Below are positions 31,215-39,681 of a DNA stretch of 48,223 nt, in pieces. The notes under the pieces are model-generated. The model searched no databases, was not told the origin of the DNA, and saw only the letters and a list, made by a program, of their open reading frames with translations. The stretch comes from Rhodospirillaceae bacterium (GTDB lineage Bacteria > Pseudomonadota > Alphaproteobacteria > Thalassobaculales > Thalassobaculaceae): assembly GCA_002722775.1 (NCBI GenBank), contig PBMU01000004.1, forward strand, positions 1 to 48,223. The letters run 5' to 3'. The translations under genes and the position numbers were made by a program. Each line of letters starts with the position of its first letter. The first letter of the stretch is position 1.

Positions 31215-31712
31215 TTATCCGAAATCACTCAAGTCCATACTAGCATCAAGAGCCTTACTAGTTGTAGCCTTGGACTTAGTCTTGGGAGCAGTCTCAACAT
31301 TAGCAAGCTTGAGCATACCACTCACCAGTATATTGAGCTGGGCATCTGTTAGTATATGCGTCAGCTCAGGGAACTGTTGAAGATTGCGACGGATAGCAGT
31401 ACTAAGGCTACGAATCTGTGGAGTATCTTCCACTAGTGCTGCGTCCAACTCCTTCATACTAGCAATGAATGACTCTGCGTCCAAACCAGTAACATCATGC
31501 AATTCGTCAGCGAACTTGTAAGTACCACGCTCCTCTTGCTGCTCTTGGTGTAGCTCCAGCTTGGACTTCTGCTCTGCAATACGCAGTGTCATATTATCCA
31601 ACTGTTTCGGTTTACCAGTGGTATCTACACCATCTTCTTTATCAGTCTTGATATTAGTAGCAGCCTTTGATTTAGCTGCTCGTAACTTAGCTTGCAGGTC
31701 GGCTAGTGCCAT
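31215..31712 (-). CDS. Hypothetical protein (165 aa), C-terminus MDLSDFG
   Basis: Co-directional ORF with overlapping junction. Confidence 0.55.
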   Translation of the reverse strand: MALADLQAKLRAAKSKAATNIKTDKEDGVDTTGKPKQLDNMTLRIAEQKSKLELHQEQQEERGTYKFADELHDVTGLDAESFIASMKELDAALVEDTPQIRSLSTAIRRNLQQFPELTHILTDAQLNILVSGMLKLANVETAPKTKSKATTSKALDASMDLSDFG

Positions 31713-31990
31713 TAGAAGTCCTCCGCATTAATATCTGAAGAGCCTAAGTCTAGTACGAATGTTAGCTTGTTGCCTTCAATAGTACTGGTAAGTTTAGCAA
31801 AAGGGTAGCGCACCTTGAATGCATCATCCTCATACTTCTCCTTCTGAACACCCTTTCTAGCAGTACGCATGAAGCGTCTTACTACTTCTGGGTTCTCACT
31901 GTTGGATGGTATGAGACTAGCACGTTTTAATTCCTTTAGTGTCTGCCATACTTCTGCCCATCTACGTCTCTTCTTTAGAGTTGTTGTCAT
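31712..31990 (-). CDS. Hypothetical protein (92 aa), C-terminus SSDINAEDF
   Basis: Co-directional ORF, overlapping neighbours. Confidence 0.55.
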   Translation of the reverse strand: MTTTLKKRRRWAEVWQTLKELKRASLIPSNSENPEVVRRFMRTARKGVQKEKYEDDAFKVRYPFAKLTSTIEGNKLTFVLDLGSSDINAEDF

Positions 31991-32270
31991 GGATTGTTTC
32001 CTCTAGTAGTGTAAAATCGCCTAATGGTTCACGGGGTTTGCTGAGGCTTACACTGAAAGTACTAGTATCCTCGTCATACTTAATTGATAGTACAGTTCTC
32101 TCTAACTCTATCCCGAGTACAGATAGCTCTGCCTTCAAATTGTTCAACGCGCGTCGTAGTCCTACTCGCACATTGTTATACGCGGTACTAGTTTTAAACT
32201 TAATCGTTATATCACTCTCTTCGGTAGTGGTCTTATCCACTAGTAACTGAATTATCTGTGCATATTGCAT
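31962..32270 (-). CDS. Hypothetical protein (102 aa)
   Basis: Overlapping ORF in a compact operon. Confidence 0.5.
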   Translation of the reverse strand: MQYAQIIQLLVDKTTTEESDITIKFKTSTAYNNVRVGLRRALNNLKAELSVLGIELERTVLSIKYDEDTSTFSVSLSKPREPLGDFTLLEETIHDNNSKEET

Positions 32271-32734
32271 AACGACTCCTTACCTTCTCTATTATCTAAG
32301 ATACCGTCCCTATAGTCAAGTAAACGTTGAAATATCTTTCGTTGTACTGTGCAAGGTAGCACTCCGAATACTATAGTCATGGGGTTCCAGTACTCTCTCA
32401 TATCAGTAATAGTAGCTGTCACTACCGGACTCAAAGAACCACAACAGCTGGCACAAGTACTTCCATAGGGCATTATACTGGCACAACAGTGATGTACATC
32501 ATGGCACCGTAGACACTGCTGTTGGTAGAATGTGACATACTGGTGGTCACGATGCACACTAGGGGCATAATCGAGTAGTAGCTTGGCCAATTCATGCTGG
32601 CTTCTGTAGTCATGGTCCTTACTACTGACTGGATTACGCTCGAAGTAATAGAGCCACCCTACGAACAGGGCAGCAATATTATCTTCCTTCTCAGCACTAA
32701 GCTCGTTGGAGTACATGGCTGTTATACCAGTCAC
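32252..32734 (-). CDS. Cysteine-rich, zinc-ribbon-like protein (160 aa)
   Basis: 'QQCLRCHDVHHCCASIMPYGSTCASCCGSL' CxxC pairs. Confidence 0.5.
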   Translation of the reverse strand: MTGITAMYSNELSAEKEDNIAALFVGWLYYFERNPVSSKDHDYRSQHELAKLLLDYAPSVHRDHQYVTFYQQQCLRCHDVHHCCASIMPYGSTCASCCGSLSPVVTATITDMREYWNPMTIVFGVLPCTVQRKIFQRLLDYRDGILDNREGKESLCNMHR

Positions 32735-33356
32735 TGTGGTGTGCTATTAGTTTCTGCATTAGTAAGCAGTCATAGGTAGCGGAATGTGCCAGTCCATCCT
32801 CTACTACTATTCCTACATTACGACAGGCTTCTATCAGCTTGATACGAGGCTTATCCTTTTCCCATAGTGCTGCGAATAGTGGCATGATGTCGAGCCAGTA
32901 ATCACCAATGGGTTGTGATGGTACTTGTATACCAGTCTGCTCTACTGTCTGGTGCCACATCTTTTTGTCGAAGGTACTCCATTGTACCAGTATGCGGCCT
33001 TTGCATAGTAGAGATACTGCCTGCACGTCGTCGGCACTCATGGCCTTGGCTCCATGCATACGTAGTGCTGTACGGTCCAATCCATGTACTGCTAATGCGT
33101 GCGGATTAATTTGTACTGTTGGTAGGAAGTACTGCTGGGTTACAGTAACACCGTCAGCCAGTCGTAGTATTGCCAGCTCAATGATTTGGTCAGACTTGCC
33201 CACACCAGTAGTCTCAGTATCCACCAGTAATACATTCAGTACTTGCTCCAGTATATAGCAGACTGCGCCTACCTTTGCCAGTCGTGTCTCAATATCAGTA
33301 CCTTTCATCTGCTTAATATTGTAGTCCAACCCATCTTGGGTAATATCAGTAATCAT
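32697..33356 (-). CDS. DnaQ-like DEDDh 3'-5' exonuclease
   Basis: 'VLLVDTETTGVGKSDQIIELAIL', 'HALAVHGLDR', 'WSTFDKKMW', 'AHSATYDCLLMQKLI'. Confidence 0.85.
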   Translation of the reverse strand: MITDITQDGLDYNIKQMKGTDIETRLAKVGAVCYILEQVLNVLLVDTETTGVGKSDQIIELAILRLADGVTVTQQYFLPTVQINPHALAVHGLDRTALRMHGAKAMSADDVQAVSLLCKGRILVQWSTFDKKMWHQTVEQTGIQVPSQPIGDYWLDIMPLFAALWEKDKPRIKLIEACRNVGIVVEDGLAHSATYDCLLMQKLIAHHSDWYNSHVLQRA

Positions 33357-33808
33357 TACTTGTTTCCTTTTTTGTTGGTTGTTACCTTAGCGCTACCTGC
33401 TACCTTAGCGGTTTTGCTTGCGTCGTACTGTGCTAGTGTTACCTGTACTATCCCATGCACAGTCTTAATGGTAATAAGCTGGCTCAAGTGCAAGCCATAG
33501 TTAGCACCATTCTGCACTGGAAGTCGTCGCTCTGCTGATAGGTGGGAACAGAACTTATCCAAGTTTAGGGGTGTTACTGCTAGTGGCTCCTTCTGCTGGC
33601 CAATGGCCTGTTCCATCTTAGGGATAGCAAACAAGTACCGCAGTACTAGCTCTTCCAGTTGTGCCTTAGTGAGCTTGCCTGCCTGTACTAATCCGGATAG
33701 TACTTCCAAGTCACCAAATAGTACTTCTCGTTGTTCTTCCAGTGTCAGGTCTGTTAGTACTTCTGCAGGGTCCTTGCGTTGTACTTCATTGTCATTACTA
33801 GTAGTCAT
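33356..33808 (-). CDS. Hypothetical protein (150 aa, start MTTSND)
   Basis: Co-directional ORF overlapping the helicase 3' end. Confidence 0.5.
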   Translation of the reverse strand: MTTSNDNEVQRKDPAEVLTDLTLEEQREVLFGDLEVLSGLVQAGKLTKAQLEELVLRYLFAIPKMEQAIGQQKEPLAVTPLNLDKFCSHLSAERRLPVQNGANYGLHLSQLITIKTVHGIVQVTLAQYDASKTAKVAGSAKVTTNKKGNK

Positions 33809-36068
33809 TATAGCCTCCAAGTTCTTTCTGTAGTTTCTTTGCGTCTAAGTAGCCGCTGTCTCGTAGTGATACAAAGCGGCGATGAATATTACTATCGGGG
33901 TCTTTCGCAGCCTTAATATAGGCTAGTGCTTTCTTGCGGAAGTGATTAAGTTTCTCTGCTAGTGTGTCTCCTTTTATCTTCTGATTAACAAGGCATTTGT
34001 GTAGCATACTATACTTGTTATCAATGTATTTACCAGTATAGTTACCACTGTACATAACCTCTAAGTGGTGACGCGCACGAGTAACACCAGTATAGAATGT
34101 CTCTCGTTGTGCTGCCACGCTGTGACTATGATGCAGGATTAGTAGTACACTAGGGAATTCAGAACCCTGTGACTTGTGTACTGTTAGTGCATACATAGGT
34201 AGTAGTGTTCCGATAGCATTGGTGGATAACTTCACTTCCATTCCATCACCAACGGGAGTTAGTACTACAGTATGACTAGCTTGGTTACTAGTCTCTTCAT
34301 CTTCCGTCGCCGCATACTCCTGTGCCATTAGTTCTTCCAGCTCCATATCATCTACTTCTGCTTCATGCTGTTCATCACTAATACCAAACACCTCTTCACG
34401 ATGGCCCTTCTTAGCTTGGCCCCATCTAGTAAGATACGGGGATGCTTCTAGTGGCTTAGGTCCACGGTACTTATCATTCTTGTAGATGTCAGTAATATGG
34501 TATGGTAGTTTGTTATGTAGTACTCTATCGCCTATAGACCAGTATGTCTTACCAAAGCGGGTTATTACTTCGAATACTGGTAGGTTATCCCTGTCACTAA
34601 TACCCTGCATAATGTACTTATTCAGTTCGATGGTGCCAAAGGCTTTATTGAATGGTATTAGTACCTGTGTTTCCTCTGGGTCAAATCGGTAATCCATTAT
34701 ACGCTTCTGGAGCAGTAGGCCAGTATTCTTAAGTGCTACTTCTGGCGTCCAGTTCTTAACATAGCGTGTGAACTTGATACTATCCTCGCCCTCAGTTCTA
34801 CTGAGTTTCTGTGCTTCATCATCCTTAATGGGCTTGCCTGTTAGTATCCGATGAGCCAATTGAGTAATGATACCAACGTTACGATATACTTCTGTTAGTT
34901 CTATTACTGGTAACTCTAGCTGTTTGAATCCTAGTATACCATCATTGAATGGTGGCGGTAACTGGTTCAAGTCGCCGAGGAATATCCACTGTGTATTACT
35001 ATCCATTGGTAGTGCAGATTCTAGACACTCATACAAGTCCAGTAGTACACTACCCGCTTCCTCTACCACTATCAGGTCGAATGCAGGTAGTATCTGTCCA
35101 CCAGCTTCTCGCCATGCAGTACCATAAGTAGGCGCGAATATCTGACTAGTCCGCACACCAGTAACCTGAGTATCATCTTCTATCTCTGCTTCTACTGGCA
35201 CGAATTCTAGTAGATTATGTAGAGTAGTAGCATTACATTTCAGCTCTTCCTGTAGTGCCTCAGTAATGTTACGAATAGCTTGATTGGTGAATGATACTAT
35301 TGCTACTCGTAGTTTACCTTCCTTCACAAACTTCTTGGTATATTCACCACTCTCGAACTTACCTAGTCTACCACTATCGAGGAGTGCTTTTAGTATGCAC
35401 TTCACAGTAGTAGTCTTACCAGAACCTGCAGCACCTATTAGTACGAATGACTCACCTGCTACTGCTAGTTGTACTGCTGCTTTCTGCTCAGTATTCAAGT
35501 GTTCGAATGTTACTTGGTCTTTATTGAGCTGTGGTGCTACCTTAGCGGTTGTGTCTACTGGTGCTGGTGGCGGCGCTGGTGCTACCTTAGCGGTAGTAGT
35601 TGTGCTAGGTCCAGACTTATCACTGCCATTACGAGTAGGACTAGTAAACACTGGGCGACGAACACTAGTACTCGGCCTATCTTGCGTAGTCTGCGTTTGC
35701 GCTGGTACTGTTTTCGCTGGCGTAGTGCTGCCAATCTTAGAGAAGCGTGCTCTGAGACGTTGTGCCGCGTCACTAGCAGTAGACTTATTAAGCTTAGTAG
35801 CAGTCTCATTGGTAGACTCCTTTGTTATGCCATTATTAAGCAGGTTAGTAGAAACGCTAGTGTTGCTGCTAGGCTTATTGTCACTATCAGCAGTGTTGGT
35901 GATAGCTTCCACATCTCTGCTATTGTTAGCCATAGGTTGTGCATTAGTAGTCTCCTTAGACTCAGTTGCTGGTGGTGTTGGTGCCAGTAGTGATGCACCA
36001 GCTTTAGCCTCTTGTAGTGCTAGTGCTTTCTTTCTCTTTAGTTCTGCTATACGTTTCGCAAGACTCAT
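33798..36068 (-). CDS. SF1 (RecD/Dda-like) helicase with low-complexity N-terminus
   Basis: Walker A 'VLIGAAGSGKTTTVK'; 'DLIVVEEAGSV'; 'IFLGDLNQLPP'; 'YALTVHKSQGSEFPSVLLIL'; 'YTGVTRARHHL'. Confidence 0.9.
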   Translation of the reverse strand: MSLAKRIAELKRKKALALQEAKAGASLLAPTPPATESKETTNAQPMANNSRDVEAITNTADSDNKPSSNTSVSTNLLNNGITKESTNETATKLNKSTASDAAQRLRARFSKIGSTTPAKTVPAQTQTTQDRPSTSVRRPVFTSPTRNGSDKSGPSTTTTAKVAPAPPPAPVDTTAKVAPQLNKDQVTFEHLNTEQKAAVQLAVAGESFVLIGAAGSGKTTTVKCILKALLDSGRLGKFESGEYTKKFVKEGKLRVAIVSFTNQAIRNITEALQEELKCNATTLHNLLEFVPVEAEIEDDTQVTGVRTSQIFAPTYGTAWREAGGQILPAFDLIVVEEAGSVLLDLYECLESALPMDSNTQWIFLGDLNQLPPPFNDGILGFKQLELPVIELTEVYRNVGIITQLAHRILTGKPIKDDEAQKLSRTEGEDSIKFTRYVKNWTPEVALKNTGLLLQKRIMDYRFDPEETQVLIPFNKAFGTIELNKYIMQGISDRDNLPVFEVITRFGKTYWSIGDRVLHNKLPYHITDIYKNDKYRGPKPLEASPYLTRWGQAKKGHREEVFGISDEQHEAEVDDMELEELMAQEYAATEDEETSNQASHTVVLTPVGDGMEVKLSTNAIGTLLPMYALTVHKSQGSEFPSVLLILHHSHSVAAQRETFYTGVTRARHHLEVMYSGNYTGKYIDNKYSMLHKCLVNQKIKGDTLAEKLNHFRKKALAYIKAAKDPDSNIHRRFVSLRDSGYLDAKKLQKELGGYNDY

Positions 36069-36079
36069 AACAGTACCCC

Positions 36080-37204
36080 TTATAGTTCGAATTTATATTT
36101 ACGCATATAAAGCCTAGTCATACTAGAATCAGGATGCGCTTTACAGAATGCTAGTGCTTTAGCTTTAGCCTCTTCCTGCTGCTCAGGTGTCTTGGCTTGT
36201 AGAGTAGTAGTGACTTTGGTTTTAGTCTCATACTCGAATACAGCAGCCTTATTAGCACTAATTTCATCATCTAGGTCTATGAATCCAAAGTCTGCTTCAT
36301 AATCCAGTAGTCGTTCTAGTTTAGATTCTAGACTACGCACCACTACTAGACTATTCTCACGCTCATAATCTTCATAAGTCAGTCCATCTTTTACTAGTGC
36401 TATTACTTCCCGCAAGTCCTTCTCGCGTAAGTCAGTGGCAGCAGTATCCATGCAATGACGTATCTTTGCTAGTTGTCTGCTAGAGTAGCCTGAGCGAGCT
36501 GTTAGTACTTTCATAGCCCATCCATTCAGTAGCTTCTTATTAGCCATATCTCTAGTAGTACGCAGACGGTACTCTTTGAAGCGTGCTACTAGTGAGCGCT
36601 CGTCGTCGGCCTTGTCGTATGTTGCATCAATATCCGCATCATCAAAGGCATCTAGCAGTTTGCTGGTAATAGTAGAGTACCGGCCTGACTCTAGCATCTT
36701 GATGTAGCCGTGTAGAGTATCCTTTAATCTTTTATCTGTTAATGGATTCTCTGCGTTATTAACAATAGTAGGTAGGTTAATGCGCTCTAACTGGTCTGCG
36801 CCAGTACTAATGATTAGTCCAATGAATTCACGTATAGCATCCTTAACGTCAGTAATACCACGGTCAGTAATGTCAGTAATAGGACAGTGGCACTCCAGCA
36901 AGTCGTAGTCATTCAGTATGGCCAGTAGTACAAGATACAATTCATTATTGAATTTTACGTCATAGTAGATGTCTAGTATTTGACGTCGTGGCATAGAGAA
37001 TATGGGATGGATGTCTGGTACTAGTACATGCCCTTTCTCAGTTCGAAGGAACATGCTAGATATTGCCAGCTTGACGCCACTAACACGACAATACGTCACT
37101 ACTGCCGTTGTTTGATGCAAGTTAGCATCGCGTGTTATGTTGGCTCCTATGACTGGCTGGTATTTTGTGCTAGTGGTGCGAGCATTGCGAGACTTGGTAT
37201 TCAT
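36080..37204 (-). CDS. Hypothetical protein (374 aa)
   Basis: Long intact ORF. Confidence 0.55.
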   Translation of the reverse strand: MNTKSRNARTTSTKYQPVIGANITRDANLHQTTAVVTYCRVSGVKLAISSMFLRTEKGHVLVPDIHPIFSMPRRQILDIYYDVKFNNELYLVLLAILNDYDLLECHCPITDITDRGITDVKDAIREFIGLIISTGADQLERINLPTIVNNAENPLTDKRLKDTLHGYIKMLESGRYSTITSKLLDAFDDADIDATYDKADDERSLVARFKEYRLRTTRDMANKKLLNGWAMKVLTARSGYSSRQLAKIRHCMDTAATDLREKDLREVIALVKDGLTYEDYERENSLVVVRSLESKLERLLDYEADFGFIDLDDEISANKAAVFEYETKTKVTTTLQAKTPEQQEEAKAKALAFCKAHPDSSMTRLYMRKYKFEL

Positions 37205-37217
37205 TGGTTATATATCC

Positions 37218-37424
37218 TTATTCACAATCTTGGTTATTGGTAGAGTTATTGGTAGAGTTAATGGCAGTATTGCTAGTAATAGTGGAGCCAGTATAGATAG
37301 TGTTAGAGCTGGTGGCGATAGAGGCGATAGAGGCCCGACGACGCCTACGGCAGTTATCAAAATACTGCTGCCTTCTGCGCTGGTTACTATTACTCATACG
37401 CTTTGGTCTATTGGAAGTATTCAT
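37218..37424 (-). CDS. Small Arg-rich then S/T/N-rich protein (68 aa)
   Basis: 'RRRQQYFDNCRRRRRASIASIATSSNTIY...'; upstream ggag somewhat distant. Confidence 0.4.
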   Translation of the reverse strand: MNTSNRPKRMSNSNQRRRQQYFDNCRRRRRASIASIATSSNTIYTGSTITSNTAINSTNNSTNNQDCE

Positions 37425-37438
37425 GTTTGTCGTGGCTC

Positions 37439-37762
37439 CTATAGTGACTCTATCATTTTATTAGTATGATTACGTATTACTTCTGTTAGTGCTTCATTAA
37501 GTCCGATTACTATTCTCTTATCAGTAACAGTATTTACTAGATGAAACCTACGAGTACCATTATTAAAGCGCGGTACTATATCTACTAGTTGCCATTCAGT
37601 GTCAGCAGTGAACATGCATAGTGTTCCGTCATGTGGAATACCTTGCATAGATGTTAGTTCTAGTGTGCCTTTAATGTCATAGTGAGCATAGTACTTATTA
37701 ATATAAGTAGTAACAGATTCAAAGTGTAGTGGAAATGTAACCTTAGAAGTAGCAGTATTCAT
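37439..37762 (-). CDS. Hypothetical protein (107 aa, start MNTATSKVTF)
   Basis: In-frame ATG at 37762; the ORF track version runs into the promoter/repeat region. Confidence 0.5.
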   Translation of the reverse strand: MNTATSKVTFPLHFESVTTYINKYYAHYDIKGTLELTSMQGIPHDGTLCMFTADTEWQLVDIVPRFNNGTRRFHLVNTVTDKRIVIGLNEALTEVIRNHTNKMIESL

Positions 37763-37873
37763 AGCAGTAATAATCCTAGTAGTAATAGTCGTAATAGTGA
37801 CAATAGTAGCTGGTAGCCAGTAAGCAAGAATCATGCCAACATGCGTAATCCTTTGGACTTCCGACCAACTAGC

Positions 37874-37902
37874 ATTATCCCATATATAGCTAGACAGGTC
37901 AA
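37874..37902 (-). promoter_or_regulatory. Sigma70-like promoter for the leftward replication operon
   Basis: Minus strand TTGACC-N17-GATAAT, ~105 nt upstream of ATG 37762. Confidence 0.7.
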
Positions 37903-37919
37903 TATAATAATATAAGCGT

Positions 37920-37947
37920 AGGGATGCTACCTGAGGCACACTAGCAA
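37920..37947. repeat. Left arm of a perfect 28-bp inverted repeat
   Basis: AGGGATGCTACCTGAGGCACACTAGCAA; reverse complement at 38451-38478. Confidence 0.95.
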
Positions 37948-38013
37948 TACCAGTCATGCGAGGATACGCAAGGTACTATGAGGCACTAGAGGAATCGGGG
38001 TACTCCCATACCA

Positions 38014-38041
38014 TACATCATAGCACCCTACATCATAGCAC
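38014..38041. repeat. 13-bp direct repeat x2 (tacatcatagcac)
   Basis: Copies at 38014-38026 and 38029-38041. Confidence 0.85.
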
Positions 38042-38168
38042 TGGCTAGTACCATACTACCACCAGCTAGTACTATCGGAATGCATACCTACCACCAGCAA
38101 ACCCTAGCAGTAGCACAAGATAGCGCAATAGCAGTAAAACTATGTATCTTCTATGTTGTATATTATAG

Positions 38169-38214
38169 ACCCCCCTATTCAAATTTTATTTCTTTTTTCC
38201 TATACCCCCCTATT
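38169..38214. repeat. 11-bp direct repeat x2 (acccccctatt) flanking an AT-rich tract
   Basis: Copies at 38169-38179 and 38204-38214. Confidence 0.85.
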
Positions 38215-38243
38215 ACTATACCAGTACGGTACTATACCAGTAC
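38214..38243. repeat. 14-bp direct repeat x2 (tactataccagtac), 16-bp period
   Basis: Copies at 38214-38227 and 38230-38243. Confidence 0.85.
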
Positions 38244-38450
38244 ACAGTAGGTAGCTAGTGACTACCGGAATGCATGGCTATTGGATGAATGGGCGAGTAG
38301 TAGGCATAGTGGCATAGTGGCATGATGTGGTAATAGTGGGCATAGGTAGTAGCATAGTAGTAGTATATGGATATATGTGGGATGGTATGTAGGTAGGCAG
38401 GGGGGTGCCCAATTTCCTTGCGTGCATCGCGTGATTGACGTTACTTCTAG

Positions 38451-38478
38451 TTGCTAGTGTGCCTCAGGTAGCATCCCT
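38451..38478. repeat. Right arm of the 28-bp inverted repeat
   Basis: TTGCTAGTGTGCCTCAGGTAGCATCCCT, exact reverse complement of 37920-37947. Confidence 0.95.
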
Positions 38479-38662
38479 GCCAGCATACCAGTACACACCA
38501 CCAGCATCTCACCAGCAAGCACGCCACCAGCACGCCACCAGCACTCCCTGTAGAACGTCTGAGCATCATTATGACTATAGATAGTGGTAGTATGGTATAG
38601 GGTAGTAGTAGATAGAGCCACCAGCACCCGCATAGAGCGTCCTAGTAGCATCATTGGCAGTA

Positions 38663-38718
38663 GCCACCAGCATATAGCATAGTGGTAGTAGCCACCAGCA
38701 TATAGCATAGTGGTAGTA
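38663..38718. repeat. Perfect 28-bp tandem duplication (gccaccagcatatagcatagtggtagta x2)
   Basis: 38663-38690 and 38691-38718 identical. Confidence 0.9.
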
Positions 38719-38727
38719 GGTCAGGAC

Positions 38728-38786
38728 TAGTGGTAGTGGTAGTGGTAGTGGTAGTGGTAGTGGTAGTGGTAGTGGTAGTGGTAGTG
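38728..38786. repeat. Hexanucleotide array (TAGTGG), about 9.8 copies
   Basis: Uninterrupted tagtgg units over 59 bp. Confidence 0.95.
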
Positions 38787-38829
38787 TGAGGTAGTGGTAG
38801 TGGCAGAGTAGCCACCAGCAGGCAGGCAC

Positions 38830-38857
38830 AAAAAAGCCCCACACTAGGCAGGGCTTG
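38830..38857 (-). terminator. Intrinsic terminator after the 38877-39563 gene
   Basis: Minus strand AAGCCC-tgcctagtgtg-GGGCTTTTTTG. Confidence 0.85.
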
Positions 38858-38876
38858 TAGTAGGACTGGCGACCTG

Positions 38877-39563
38877 TTACATGAAGTCCGACTCATCCAG
38901 TTCATCAGCGCTGGCTTCTGGATTCAGTGTTTTCTGGATGTTGTCTGCCCATAGCTCTAGCACTGGCAAGTGCTGCTCAATCGCTGCATCGTCTAGAGTA
39001 GTGGCGAACTCATTCAAGATGTCGCCCATACGCTCAACAACTTGAGTTTTAACAGTAGCCAGTGACGCGACAGTGAACTTAGCAGTAGCCTTAGCAATGG
39101 TAAAGGCTTTGGCTTTCTCTGCCATGCTAGTGCTAGCAAGGTAGCTTTCCAGAACTGCGATAGTAGCAGCCAACATCTCTTTGGTGACTTTGATAGAGCC
39201 GCCGCGCTTGGCCAGACCTGCTTCCAGTACTGCCAGACCATCAGTGTAGTCAGTGATACCTACTGCGACATTTTCTTTGTTTGCTGCTTCGATGTGAGCA
39301 TTAACCAAATCCTGTACAGTAGCGACTTGTTTTTCTGACAATCCAGAGTCAGCCAGCAGTGCCACCATATCAACTGTAATCAGTGTGGCATTGAACGGCT
39401 TGCGCTTGCTGCCCTTCTCTGCATCCACTTCTACGTCATTGGTAGTAATGGTGCCAGACGCTAGTGCCTTCTGTAGTTTCTCGAAAGCATCGCTGCCTGC
39501 TTTGGCAAAGTTAAAGTTATAGACAGTGGTGAAAGGTTTTGTTGCAACAGTTTGATTAGACAT
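38877..39563 (-). CDS. Early/highly expressed protein of unknown function (228 aa) with acidic C-terminal tail
   Basis: Start MSNQTVATK at 39563 with AAGG 8 nt upstream; own promoter and terminator; ends DELDESDFM. Confidence 0.65.
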   Translation of the reverse strand: MSNQTVATKPFTTVYNFNFAKAGSDAFEKLQKALASGTITTNDVEVDAEKGSKRKPFNATLITVDMVALLADSGLSEKQVATVQDLVNAHIEAANKENVAVGITDYTDGLAVLEAGLAKRGGSIKVTKEMLAATIAVLESYLASTSMAEKAKAFTIAKATAKFTVASLATVKTQVVERMGDILNEFATTLDDAAIEQHLPVLELWADNIQKTLNPEASADELDESDFM

Positions 39564-39652
39564 AGTAGTCATCCTTATAAGTAAATTGTACCTAGCATTA
39601 TTGCTAGTGCCTTGAGCGGCAGGTGTGGCGCTGTGTTGTGCCACTGGTAAAC

Positions 39653-39681
39653 ATTCTAGTCGAACCCCACACATAGTGCAA
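39653..39681 (-). promoter_or_regulatory. Sigma70-like promoter for the 39563 gene
   Basis: Minus strand TTGCAC-N17-TAGAAT. Confidence 0.6.

Noticed and set aside
35284-36117. 277-aa plus-strand ORF opposite the helicase
   Set aside because: Antisense to the low-complexity helicase N-terminus; no supporting motif.
37763-37957. Upstream extension of ORF 37439-37957
   Set aside because: Overlaps the promoter and inverted-repeat arm; the in-frame ATG at 37762 is the more plausible start.
37920-38478. Insertion sequence with 28-bp terminal inverted repeats
   Set aside because: No transposase ORF and no target duplication seen; kept only as a MITE-like possibility.
38663-38718. 28-bp repeats considered as a CRISPR array
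   Set aside because: Only two directly abutting copies, no spacers, no cas genes.
38454-38905. Antisense ORFs with LPLPLP/TTTT runs
   Set aside because: Translations of the TAGTGG array and flanking repeats; no independent coding evidence.
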